NCBI RefSeq assembly: GCF_900128455.1
Contig: NZ_LT635783.1
Coordinates: 214,981 to 278,980, forward strand
DNA length: 64,000 nt
Direction of reading: 5' to 3'
Source: Bacteroides mediterraneensis
GTDB lineage: Bacteria > Bacteroidota > Bacteroidia > Bacteroidales > Bacteroidaceae
Part shown: positions 63,984-64,000 of the stretch, piece after piece
Position numbering within the stretch: the first letter of the stretch is position 1
How the letters are laid out: each line of letters opens with the position of its first letter
Position numbers and translations under genes: made by a program
Notes under the pieces: generated by a model
Told to the model about the DNA's origin: nothing
Database searches by the model: none
What the model saw: only the letters and a program-made list of their open reading frames with translations

Positions 63984-64000
63984 ATTCTGACTGATGAAGC

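Overview
The window reads as Bacteroidales DNA, most likely a gut Bacteroides or Phocaeicola. Evidence: SusC/SusD pairs, a hybrid two-component regulator, FimA/Mfa-type fimbrillins, and many promoters with the Bacteroides -7 element TAnnTTTG. It contains the integrase-proximal half of a CTnDOT-family integrative conjugative element (about 1-36.5 kb), followed by chromosomal glycan-use and housekeeping genes (about 36.5-64 kb). I saw no rRNA, tRNA, CRISPR array or insertion sequence.

ICE part. The left edge cuts a relaxase-type mobilization gene (mobB-like), followed by the coupling protein (mobC/traG-like) and a terminator. Everything from 2877 to 33572 lies on the minus strand. In transcription order this includes an excision operon (two Xis-like HTH proteins, a DUF3945/DUF4099 protein, topoisomerase III), a DUF1896 protein with a 1974-residue methylase-helicase, a membrane AraC regulator, a fimbrial operon of eight genes, rteA-rteB, a small RibD/DHFR-fold protein, rteC, a small-protein/GNAT pair resembling a toxin-antitoxin module, and a second GNAT with a zinc-ribbon N-terminus. 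The right end has two more HTH proteins, a RhuM-like protein and an IntDOT-type tyrosine integrase (411 aa; Ser259, His345, Arg348, Tyr381). Regulation probably resembles CTnDOT: RteA/RteB activates rteC, and RteC activates the excision operon.

The most interesting part is 10.4-22 kb. Where CTnDOT carries tetQ directly upstream of rteA, this element carries a fimbrial locus. It encodes a polytopic membrane protein, an OmpA-like barrel protein, a FimB/Mfa2-like anchor, four fimbrillin lipoproteins (one fused to GLUG repeats) and a large, apparently chimeric, repeat-rich surface protein. Upstream lies a membrane-bound AraC regulator whose membrane half resembles that of the operon's first protein. 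The DNA between them holds a (CA)19 tract, a helically phased GGACAAT repeat set and a leader hairpin. I read this as a transmissible, possibly phase-variable surface system, perhaps transcriptionally connected to ICE transfer control.

Chromosomal part. PUL 1 (36.6-50.0 kb, plus strand) has a hybrid two-component regulator, SusC, SusD, a DUF3823 lipoprotein, a GH43 arabinanase-like enzyme and a GH97 enzyme, suggesting an arabinose-containing plant glycan. cysS follows. PUL 2 (51.7-60.9 kb, minus strand) has SusC, SusD, a DUF1735/discoidin lipoprotein and an M60-family metalloprotease, suggesting a mucin-type glycoprotein. The window closes with a pfkA-type phosphofructokinase and a divergent GH3-family acyl-adenylating enzyme.
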